Shown here: piece by piece, positions 56,461 to 64,000 of the stretch | Layout: every line of letters begins with the position of its first letter | Numbering within the stretch: the stretch's first letter is position 1 | From: Spirochaetaceae bacterium | Lineage (GTDB): Bacteria; Spirochaetota; Spirochaetia; Treponematales; Rectinemataceae | Reading direction: 5' to 3' | Assembly (NCBI GenBank): GCA_025358255.1 | Contig: JANYKC010000012.1 | Span: forward strand, 22,404-86,403 | Length of the DNA: 64,000 bases | The notes under the pieces: model-generated | What the model saw: the letters and a program-made list of their open reading frames with translations, nothing else | Told to the model about the DNA's origin: nothing | Database searches by the model: none | Program-made: the position numbers and the translations under genes

Positions 56461-59400
56461 TGGCGGGTCTCCCCCAGATACCCGCCATCCTGCATGCCCC
56501 GGCGCGCCACGGTTCTATCGGGCGCCGGGGCGGCTTTGCCTCCGCGTGCCTGATCCTATGCCTGCTTGCCCTGCCAGTGGGGATTGGCGCCCAGTCGGGA
56601 ACGTTTGCCCACAGGCTCTCCATGGATATCCAGGGGGGAGCACTCCTTCCCCTCACCGATTATTCGACGAGCTACGATATCGGCTTCTCGAGCAGGCTCA
56701 AGCTTGACTATGCCCTTTTCCCCTTCCTCCAGCCCCAGTTGCTTTTCGAGTATTCCTCCTTTTCCCTGAAGAGCGATACGCCGTTTTCCGTCATACAGGG
56801 CGGCTTGGGATTCAACTTCGACCTCCGGATCGGCGAGCGGGTCGACCTGGGCTTGGGCGCATCCGGAGGCATGGGGCTCGGCCTTTTCACCGATTCCGAA
56901 AAGAACAGCTTCCAGGCACGCCTTATCAGCTACGGCATGGATATCTCGGCCGGCGTCCGCCTTTCGCCTTCCACCGACCTCGTCCTGAGCGGCGGCTTGC
57001 GCTCCTATGCGCCTTTCGCGGTCTCCCCGGCATTCTCCATCGGGGACAACCTGGTCTCCATGGCCGACGTGGGCCTGGTGCTTAAGCTGCGCTTCGGCAC
57101 TTCCGATCGCACGACCAAGGTAAGCGCCGACCCGAAGGACAAGGCCAAGCCCGCCCTTTTTTCCATCAAGAGCCTGGACATCAAGCCTATCTTTCCCGTT
57201 TTCCATTCGTACTACGACAGCAACGCCTTCGGCGAAGTCGAGATCAGGAATGGCGAGGACAGCGCCATCCGCGACGTGAAGGTGTATTTCGAAAGCGGCG
57301 ACTACATGTCCCAACCGAAGCTCTGCGCGACCATACCCGTCCTGGCCGCGGGACAGGCCGCCAAGGTCCCGCTCTACGCCCTTTTCAGCGAGGACGTCCT
57401 CAACATCACCGAGAACAGCTCCATACAGGCCAAGGTCCGCGTCGATTACCGCCTGATCGGGGCAGCGCGCGCGGCCGAGCTTCCCTTGAAATTGACCCTC
57501 TTCCACCGCAATGCGATGAACTGGACGGATGACCGGCGGGCCGCCGCTTTCGCCTCGCCGACCGATCCGGCCGTGCTCTGGTTCTCGAAATATGTCTCCG
57601 GCCTGGTGACCGATCGCGAGCGGGCGGGCATTAATCGGAACATGCAGCTCGCGATGGGCATTTTCGAGGCCGAGCGGCTTTTTGGCATCAACTATGTTGT
57701 TGACCCCTCGTCCTCGTATGTGGACAACGTTTCGGACGAGACCTCTGTCGACTATCTCCAGTATCCCCACCAGACCCTTGCCTTCCGCGGCGGCGACTGC
57801 GATGACCTTTCCATTCTCTTCGTATCCCTTCTGGAATCCATCGGCATCAAGGGCGCCTTCATCACGATACCGGGACATATCTACGCCGCCGTCTGCCTGG
57901 AATTGACCGAGGCCGAGGCGAAACAGCAGTTCTACGACCCCCAACTCCTGATCTACCAGGATGGCATCGCCTGGCTTCCCGTGGAGATCACCATGGTGAA
58001 GGACGGCTTCGTCAAGGCCTGGCGGGTCGGTGCCAAGGAATGGTACGACAACGCCAAGACCGACAGCTCCAAGATGTTCCCGATCCGGGCGGCCTGGAAG
58101 CTCTATCCGGCCGCAGGCCTGGCCAACATCGCTTCCCGCTTCGCCCTCCCGGACGAGGCCTCCTTGATGCAGGCTTTTGACTCGGCCCTGGACCGCTACG
58201 TAGTGCGGGAGATCGACGCGGAGGTGCGGAGCATCGCCCTCGATCCCACCAAACCGCAGAGTCCCGAAAACGAGAACGCCCTGGGCCTTGTCTATGGCCA
58301 GAACGGCATGCTCAAGGAAGCCTGGGCCCATTTCTCCGCCGCCGCGAAGGGCGGTTACACAAAGGCCTGGACCAACCTGGCCAATGTGGCTTTCCTGCGC
58401 CGCGACTACGAGCTCGCCGTGAAGTACTTCGACTATGCGCAAAGCCTCGATCCCAGCGACGACGCCGCGCTCTTGGGGCGGGCGCGCTCATACTACGAGC
58501 TCGAGCGCTTCAGCCTGTCCGATGCCGACTACGCGGTCCTCCAGAAGAGGAATCCGATCCTGGCGGCGAAGTTCGGCTACCTGGCCTCCATCGTGGGTGG
58601 CCAAGGCCGTGCCTGGTCCCTTGCGGACCGGCTCTCCTCGACCAATTGGACAGCGCCCGAGCTGGCTCCCGCCTTGGCTCCTTCGGAGACTGCGGTCGCC
58701 CTTGCGGACGCAAGCAATGCGGCGCAAGCCGCCGCGCCTGCAGCGGCCCAGACCGCGGCCCCGCCTGCGGCCCCGCCTGCGGCTGCGGCGCCGCCCCCTG
58801 TCATAGCGGAGCTGGTCGATGACAAGGATATCATCCAGGCAGTCATAGCTGCGCAGAAGGCCGCGGACGCCATCATTCCTGCCGCGACCATTGCCGACAA
58901 TTCCACCGACAAGCCCCTCATCCCCTTCCTGCCCCAGGGACCCGTGGTCATTCCGCCCCCGGCTCCTGCAGTGGAGGCCATTGCCGTTGCGCCTGTCCAG
59001 GCTTCGCCGGTTCCTGAGGCGGCGAAGCCGGCCCCCGTGGCGGCGACACCTCCCCTTGCAGTGGCGACGCCGGCTCCGGTCGCGGTGGCACCTGCCCCCG
59101 AGGCCGCGACGCCAGCTTCCATGGCTGCGGCACCTGCCCCCGAGGCCGCGACGCCAGCCTCCATGGCTGCGGCACCAACCTCCTTGGCGGCGGCACCAGC
59201 CTCCTTGGCGGCGGCACCTGCTCCAGTCGTGGCGACTCAGGCTCCAGTCGCGGCGGCACCTGCCCCTATTGCGGAAACGCCTCCTCCCGCGGTGGAGACA
59301 GCTGCCCCGGTCACACAGCCAGCCGCGCCTTCGGCAGTGACGCCGGTCGAAGCCGCGATCACCCCGGAGCCAGTCGCGCTCCCTCCCCTGGCCCTGACGC

Positions 59401-60104
59401 CCTTGCCGGAAACAGTCGCCCTGGCTGAGCATCCCCAATCAGCGGCGCCTTTGGCCATGCCTTCCCCGACCGAGCCTGCCGCGATCGGACCTGGCAGCCC
59501 CTCCGCGCTCGTGACGCCCGCTTCGCCTCAAGTGCTCCAGAGCGTGCGGACGGTCGCCCAAGGGCTCGCGCCCTTCAAACCCGTCCTTGGCACCTGGACC
59601 GGCGATGATGTCAAGGTTGTCCAGCTCTCCGACCAGGAATACTTCGCGAAGATCATTTTCCCCCTGGCCTCGGGCGGCTCGGCGATGCGCTACAGCTTCA
59701 ACGCCAAGTCCATCGGCCATGCCTGGGTCGGCTACGGCATCCATGTCGCGGCCAAGGGTGCCCTCACCCACAAGGGCTACGGCGAGGGTCATTCCTGGCT
59801 GGTCTGGATCACGAGCGACCCGGTGCACCTGGGAAGCAAGACCGCCCACATCCAGCTCTACCGCTCCGATTACGATACGGAGCTCTTCCTCGTCTCCGAC
59901 GCCCCGATCCCCGAAGACGCCTTTTTTGCCCACTCGATGGAGGTGGACGTGGATCCCGCCTCCGGCTCCATCGTGGCGCGGATCGACGGCACCGAGCGCC
60001 TCAGGGCGACGGGCCTTCCCGGGCTGGCAGGTGGCGAATATGTCGTCCTCCGCGCCCTCGACAAGACCGAATTCGACTCATTCACGGCAGAAGAACTCAA
60101 ATAG
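56460..60104 (+). CDS. exported TPR / transglutaminase-like protein with Ala/Pro linker and C-terminal beta domain
   Basis: A 1214-residue protein. Its signal segment is CLILCLLALPVGIGA, cut before QSG. It has the same order as the gene before it: beta-rich N-terminal part, Ig-like strands (IRDVKVYFESGDYMSQP), a transglutaminase-like domain with Cys447 (FRGGDCDDLSILF) and His473 (ITIPGHIYAAV), and TPR helices (~590-720). A low-complexity Ala/Pro/Val linker of ~280 residues follows (~740-1020), then a beta-sandwich-like domain (~1025-1214, YFAKIIFPLASGGSAMRYSF). Cys and His of a cysteine-type hydrolase are present, but the third residue is not clear. Such proteins may cut or cross-link envelope proteins. 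Confidence 0.8.
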   Translation: MAGLPQIPAILHAPARHGSIGRRGGFASACLILCLLALPVGIGAQSGTFAHRLSMDIQGGALLPLTDYSTSYDIGFSSRLKLDYALFPFLQPQLLFEYSSFSLKSDTPFSVIQGGLGFNFDLRIGERVDLGLGASGGMGLGLFTDSEKNSFQARLISYGMDISAGVRLSPSTDLVLSGGLRSYAPFAVSPAFSIGDNLVSMADVGLVLKLRFGTSDRTTKVSADPKDKAKPALFSIKSLDIKPIFPVFHSYYDSNAFGEVEIRNGEDSAIRDVKVYFESGDYMSQPKLCATIPVLAAGQAAKVPLYALFSEDVLNITENSSIQAKVRVDYRLIGAARAAELPLKLTLFHRNAMNWTDDRRAAAFASPTDPAVLWFSKYVSGLVTDRERAGINRNMQLAMGIFEAERLFGINYVVDPSSSYVDNVSDETSVDYLQYPHQTLAFRGGDCDDLSILFVSLLESIGIKGAFITIPGHIYAAVCLELTEAEAKQQFYDPQLLIYQDGIAWLPVEITMVKDGFVKAWRVGAKEWYDNAKTDSSKMFPIRAAWKLYPAAGLANIASRFALPDEASLMQAFDSALDRYVVREIDAEVRSIALDPTKPQSPENENALGLVYGQNGMLKEAWAHFSAAAKGGYTKAWTNLANVAFLRRDYELAVKYFDYAQSLDPSDDAALLGRARSYYELERFSLSDADYAVLQKRNPILAAKFGYLASIVGGQGRAWSLADRLSSTNWTAPELAPALAPSETAVALADASNAAQAAAPAAAQTAAPPAAPPAAAAPPPVIAELVDDKDIIQAVIAAQKAADAIIPAATIADNSTDKPLIPFLPQGPVVIPPPAPAVEAIAVAPVQASPVPEAAKPAPVAATPPLAVATPAPVAVAPAPEAATPASMAAAPAPEAATPASMAAAPTSLAAAPASLAAAPAPVVATQAPVAAAPAPIAETPPPAVETAAPVTQPAAPSAVTPVEAAITPEPVALPPLALTPLPETVALAEHPQSAAPLAMPSPTEPAAIGPGSPSALVTPASPQVLQSVRTVAQGLAPFKPVLGTWTGDDVKVVQLSDQEYFAKIIFPLASGGSAMRYSFNAKSIGHAWVGYGIHVAAKGALTHKGYGEGHSWLVWITSDPVHLGSKTAHIQLYRSDYDTELFLVSDAPIPEDAFFAHSMEVDVDPASGSIVARIDGTERLRATGLPGLAGGEYVVLRALDKTEFDSFTAEELK
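58671..59340 (+). repeat. Ala/Pro-rich repeated linker within the second TPR gene
   Basis: Imperfect units such as GCCTCCATGGCTGCGGCACC and GCCTCCTTGGCGGCGGCACC recur, coding for PASMAAAP and PASLAAAP. Several units contain small inverted repeats (CAGCC-TCCAT-GGCTG). Confidence 0.7.
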
Positions 60105-60121
60105 GTGACAGGTGGTGTCTC

Positions 60122-63100
60122 ATGAAGCGCGACGGTAATACTTCATCACAACTGGGAACAGTGACGCGGCCCTCGGCCGCGGCCGGAGCCAAGGCCGCCC
60201 GCGCCTTTATCGCCATCGCCGCGCTGATGGCCGCCGCCTCGTGCACCAACCTCGTGGACGGGACCCTGCTCAAGGACAAGATAGCGGGCGAGGTGACCGT
60301 GGCCACGGCAGCGGCGGTCGACATCACCATCAGTCCGTCCCCGGCCCCTGGCGGCACCATCTCGCTGAGCGGCGCCAAGAGCGAAAAAGAGGGGATACCC
60401 TTCAGCCTGACGGCGACTCCGGCCGCCTCCTATGTCTTCATCGGCTGGACCTCCTCCGGTTCCGGGACCGTCACCTTCTCCGACGCGACCGCCATCACCA
60501 CCAACGTGACGATCGTGAAGAAAGCCACGGACATAGCCATCACGGCGAATTTCGTGACCGCCACCACCAAGGCGAGCCCGAGCCAGGGAGGGACCCTCTC
60601 CCTGAGCGGCGACCTGAGCAGCCAGGTGGGCATGACCTTCAGCATCAGCGCCACTCCTTTCGACGCCTATGTCTTCGGCTCCTGGACCGCGACGACGGCG
60701 ACCGGGACGGTCACCTTCTCCGATGCCGCCACGGCCACGACCTCCGCCACAATCTCCGCTGACGCGACCGCCATCATCATCCAGGGGAACTTTGTCGAAC
60801 GCCCCAAGGTAGCCGACTATTCCCCCACCGGCACCGGCGTCCTGCGCAACCAGCCCATCTTCGTGCAGTTCGACCGCGACATGGACCCCGCCACCTTCGA
60901 TGCCACCTCCATCACGGTGACCGCCAAGACGGCAGGTGTGAGTGGAGCGCCGGTAAGCTCGATCTGGGATTATTTTACCCTGGATACTACGAGCGCCAAG
61001 GACGGGTTTACCCTTGTTCCCAGCGTGAAAAGCATGCCTGCCAACAATAAGGTCAGCATCACGGTCGCGAAAACCGTCACTGACGTGAATGGCGTGGCCA
61101 TGGCGGCCGTGCAAAGCTGGAGCTTCACCACGGGCGAGTCCGTCGATGATGCCAAGCCGACCGTCGACTCGATCGAGATCCTCAAGGGTCATGGTGCCAC
61201 CCCCTTGGCACTCGCTCTCAACGTGGACGCCTATGCGGTGAACGACTCGGCGATCACCATCAAGACCGGTTACGATTCGCATAGCACGACGGGTGTCACG
61301 GTCACGGGAATGAAAATAACCGAGACTGACGTGGCCACCAGCGCTTCCTCCACCACTGGCTGGGTCGGCCTTTTGGGCAGCTATGAATACACGATCCAGA
61401 CAACCGGAGAAGGCCGGAAGAAAATCAGCATCGCGCTCCAGAGCACCAACGGGAAGCAGACGGTCGCACCAGGAGAGGTCTATGTCGATTACGACATCAC
61501 GGCCCCCGAAGTCGCGAGCCTGGACCTCAAGGACAGGTCCGTTTCCAACGCCGACTTTACGAACGGCGACGTGACCATGACCCTCGGGCCGAGGACCGAG
61601 GCAGTGTCCGGCATAGCCAAGTACCAATACAAAGTCGGGCCCGCGGGTGCGTGGACGGACTTCACGCTCACGGGGGATGAAGGTTCCCTCGCCTTGACCG
61701 GCACCGATGGCGTAGCTGAAGCGATCAGTGTCCAGGCGCTGGATTATGCGGGCAATGTATCCGCCAGCGTCTCCAGGTCGATAACCCTCGACACGACCCC
61801 GCCGGTTCTTTCCATCGCGAGGATAGCGTCGAACAACAGCACGGATTCCTCCTTTGCGAAGACCGGTGACATTGTCACCCTGACCTATACGGCGACCGAT
61901 GTGAACATCTCCGCATCGACGAGGGGCGCGGTGGCGAACTCGGGCACCCTCACCGGATCAAGTGGCACTTCGAAGACCATCACCTACGAGGTGGCGGCCG
62001 GCACGACGGAAGGACTCGCGACCTACTCGGTGACGGCGACCGACCTTGCGGGCAACAGCACGACAGTCACAAGCGCCACAACCGGCTCGATGACGGTGGA
62101 CAACACCTTCCCAAGCCTGACAGTCGCGTCCATCGGTTCGGACAACGGATTGAGCCCCTTGTACGCGAAGGCGGGCAACACGATCACGCTGGCTTACACG
62201 GCCACTGACACGAACATCCAGGCCGCGACCAGCGGAGCGATCGCGAATTCCGGCGCCCTGGGCGGGGCGAGCGGCAGCGGCAAGACGATAACCTACCAGG
62301 TCGCGGCCGGCACGACGGAAGGAAATGCGACCTATTCCGTGACGGCGATGGACAAGGCGGGCAACAGCACGACGGTCTCCGCCGGAGCTACCGGGGGCGT
62401 GACGGTCGACGTGACCGCCCCGAGCGTGACCATCGCTTCTATAGCTTCGAACAACGGCACGAACCCCTTGTACGCGAAGAGCGGCAATACGATCACGCTG
62501 ACCTATACGGCCACTGACACGAACATCCAGGGCGCGACGAGCGGGGCGATCGCGAACTCGGGCGCCTTGGCCGGGACAAGCGGTGTCGGCAAGACGATCA
62601 CCTACGTGGTGACAGCGGGGACGACCGAAGACTTGCCGACCTACTCGGTGACGGCGACGGACCTTGCGGGCAACAGCACGACGGCCAATTCAGGCGCGGT
62701 CGGCAGTGTGACGGTCGACGTGACCTACCCGGTCGTGACGATCGCGACGATAGCCTCGAACAACGGCACGAACCCGGCCTTCGCGAAGACGGGCAACACG
62801 GTCACGCTGACCTATGACGCGACGGACAGCCATATCGCGGCCGCGACGAGCGGCGCGGTGGCGAACTCAGGCGCCTTGGCCGGCGCAAGCGGCAGCGGCA
62901 AGACGATCACCTATGTGGTGGCGGCCGGGACGACTGAAGGGCTCGCGACCTACTCGGTGACGGCGACGGACCTGGCGGGAAACAGCACGACGGACACGAG
63001 CGCCGCCAGCGGCACGATGACGGTGGACAACAGCTTCCCGGTCGTGACGATCGCCACGATCGCCTCGAACAACGGCACGAACCCGGCTTTCGCGAAGACG

Positions 63101-64000
63101 GGCAACACGGTCACGCTGACCTACACGGCCACTGATACCAATATCGTAACGGCCACCAGCGGAGCGATCGCGAACTCAGGCGCATTGGCCGGGACGAGCG
63201 GTGCCGGGCAGACGATCACCTATGTGGTGACCGCCGGGACGACGGAAGGGCTCGCGACCTACTCCGTGACGGCTACGGACAAGGCGGGCAACAGCACGAC
63301 GGACACGAGCGCCGCCAGCGGTGCGATGACGGTGGACAACAGCTTCCCGGTCGTGACGATCTCGACGATAGCCTCGAACAACAGCACGAACTCCTTGTAT
63401 GCGAAGACGGGCAATACGATCACCCTGACCTACGACGCCATGGACACGAACATCCAGACGGCGACGAGCGGGGCGATCGCGAACTCGGGGGCATTGGCCG
63501 GGACGAGCGGTTCCGGGCAGGCGATCACCTATGTGGTGACTGCCGGCACGAACGAAGGGACGCCAAGCTACTCGGTGACGGCGACGGACAAGGCGGGCAA
63601 CAGCACGACGGCTAACTCAGGCGCGGTGGGGAGCGTGACGGTCGACGTGACCTTCCCGGTCGTGACGATCGCGACGATAGGCTCGACAAACGTTACAAAC
63701 CCCTTGTACGCGAAGACGGGCAACACGATCACCCTGACCTATGACGCGACGGACAGCCATATCGCAGGAGCGACGAGCGGCGTGATCGCAAACTCTGGCG
63801 CCTTGGCCGGGACGAGCGGCAGCGGCAAGACGATCACCTATGTGGTGGGGGCCGGGACCACGGAAGGGCTCGCGACCTACTCGGTGACGGCGACGGACCT
63901 GGCGGGCAACAGCACGACGGACACGAGCGCCGCCAGCGGCACGATGACGGTGGACAACAGCTTCCCGGTCGTGACGATCGCGACGATAGCCTCGAACAAC
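60122..64000 (+). CDS. large lipoprotein with InlB-like, Ig-like and tandem 103-residue repeats (5' part only)
   Basis: The frame is open from ATG 60122 to the window end (1293 codons, no stop). Near residue 40 AFIAIAALMAAASCTN is a lipoprotein signal peptide with the lipobox AASC. Two InlB B-repeat-like units follow (ITISPSPAPGGTISLSGAKS, YVFIGWTSSGSGTVTFSD and a second copy). A SbsA/Big_5-like Ig domain follows (VADYSPTGTGVLRNQPIFVQ, FDRDMDPATF), then a spacer with Ig-like character (DITAPEVASLDLKD, AGNVSAS). From about residue 560 Ig-like units of exactly 103 residues repeat at least seven times (VVTIATIASNN, TYSVTATDLAGNSTT). It is probably a surface adhesin or stalk; function is not known. 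Confidence 0.85.
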   Translation, partial: MKRDGNTSSQLGTVTRPSAAAGAKAARAFIAIAALMAAASCTNLVDGTLLKDKIAGEVTVATAAAVDITISPSPAPGGTISLSGAKSEKEGIPFSLTATPAASYVFIGWTSSGSGTVTFSDATAITTNVTIVKKATDIAITANFVTATTKASPSQGGTLSLSGDLSSQVGMTFSISATPFDAYVFGSWTATTATGTVTFSDAATATTSATISADATAIIIQGNFVERPKVADYSPTGTGVLRNQPIFVQFDRDMDPATFDATSITVTAKTAGVSGAPVSSIWDYFTLDTTSAKDGFTLVPSVKSMPANNKVSITVAKTVTDVNGVAMAAVQSWSFTTGESVDDAKPTVDSIEILKGHGATPLALALNVDAYAVNDSAITIKTGYDSHSTTGVTVTGMKITETDVATSASSTTGWVGLLGSYEYTIQTTGEGRKKISIALQSTNGKQTVAPGEVYVDYDITAPEVASLDLKDRSVSNADFTNGDVTMTLGPRTEAVSGIAKYQYKVGPAGAWTDFTLTGDEGSLALTGTDGVAEAISVQALDYAGNVSASVSRSITLDTTPPVLSIARIASNNSTDSSFAKTGDIVTLTYTATDVNISASTRGAVANSGTLTGSSGTSKTITYEVAAGTTEGLATYSVTATDLAGNSTTVTSATTGSMTVDNTFPSLTVASIGSDNGLSPLYAKAGNTITLAYTATDTNIQAATSGAIANSGALGGASGSGKTITYQVAAGTTEGNATYSVTAMDKAGNSTTVSAGATGGVTVDVTAPSVTIASIASNNGTNPLYAKSGNTITLTYTATDTNIQGATSGAIANSGALAGTSGVGKTITYVVTAGTTEDLPTYSVTATDLAGNSTTANSGAVGSVTVDVTYPVVTIATIASNNGTNPAFAKTGNTVTLTYDATDSHIAAATSGAVANSGALAGASGSGKTITYVVAAGTTEGLATYSVTATDLAGNSTTDTSAASGTMTVDNSFPVVTIATIASNNGTNPAFAKTGNTVTLTYTATDTNIVTATSGAIANSGALAGTSGAGQTITYVVTAGTTEGLATYSVTATDKAGNSTTDTSAASGAMTVDNSFPVVTISTIASNNSTNSLYAKTGNTITLTYDAMDTNIQTATSGAIANSGALAGTSGSGQAITYVVTAGTNEGTPSYSVTATDKAGNSTTANSGAVGSVTVDVTFPVVTIATIGSTNVTNPLYAKTGNTITLTYDATDSHIAGATSGVIANSGALAGTSGSGKTITYVVGAGTTEGLATYSVTATDLAGNSTTDTSAASGTMTVDNSFPVVTIATIASNN
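61802..64000 (+). repeat. seven-plus tandem 309-bp repeats coding for Ig-like units
   Basis: Equivalent bases (third base of the conserved Pro codon before VxxIAxIAS) fall at 61804, 62113, 62422, 62731, 63040, 63349, 63658 and 63967: seven spacings of exactly 309 bp. Later units are nearly identical over long stretches; the first two or three are more diverged. The array continues past the window. Confidence 0.95.

Noticed and set aside
60146..61627. Minus-strand frame opposite the lipoprotein gene
   Set aside because: The plus-strand protein has clear lipobox and Ig-like repeats; the opposite frame is low complexity.
61802..64000. CRISPR array
   Set aside because: The repeat unit is 309 bp, coding and without unique spacers.

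Overview
This GC-rich window most likely comes from a spirochaete (Spirochaetota, Treponema/Spirochaeta-like). The evidence is indirect. RpoB has Asn at the position equivalent to E. coli Ser531, the residue linked to natural rifampicin resistance in spirochaetes. A second, EF-G2-type elongation factor gene lies next to tuf. A small two-CxxC protein follows rplQ, and the surface proteins near the end are lipoprotein, TPR and transglutaminase-like. No rRNA gene is present, so the assignment is an inference.

Layout. Bases 1-11.2 kb carry ordinary genes: the end of a VanY-like carboxypeptidase, a minus-strand group (TolB-like/NodB-like exported protein, Lon-like protease, HDOD protein), a small four-Cys protein, a HAD phosphatase, an unassigned beta-propeller-like protein and murJ. 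From 11.3 to 24.7 kb lies tRNA-Thr-rpmG, tRNA-Trp-secE-nusG, rplKAJL-rpoBC and rpsL-rpsG. Almost every gap in this block holds a strong hairpin. From 24.8 to 28.8 kb is a complete siaABCD-type operon (PP2C phosphatase, kinase, phosphoprotein, diguanylate cyclase), which should set c-di-GMP level by partner switching.

From 28.9 to 35 kb is an accessory stretch. An NrtR-like Nudix protein and an ADP-ribosylglycohydrolase share an operator-like motif with a second promoter region at 31.44 kb. Around them lie several broken genes: DUF1152-like, SGNH hydrolase, tyrosine phosphatase, half of an MBL-fold protein and others. CYTH, nitroreductase and STAS genes among them look intact. Then come an acyltransferase, a DUF1707/LiaF-like protein and EF-G2.

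From 38.7 to 54.3 kb runs tuf and the full S10-spc-alpha ribosomal superoperon (rpsJ to rplQ, with secY and rpoA), ending in a small zinc-ribbon gene and a strong terminator. From 54.3 kb to the end are three envelope genes in a row: two paralogous TPR/transglutaminase-like proteins, one with and one without the catalytic Cys and His, and a large lipoprotein with Ig-like repeats of exactly 309 bp that runs off the window.

Most notable: the SiaABCD module with a SiaD gene lacking an obvious start codon; in-frame palindromic micro-repeats of the same design in unrelated genes; the active/dead transglutaminase pair; the near-identical 309-bp repeats; a shared NAD-linked operator motif; and abutting hairpins before tRNA-Trp, rplK and rplC.
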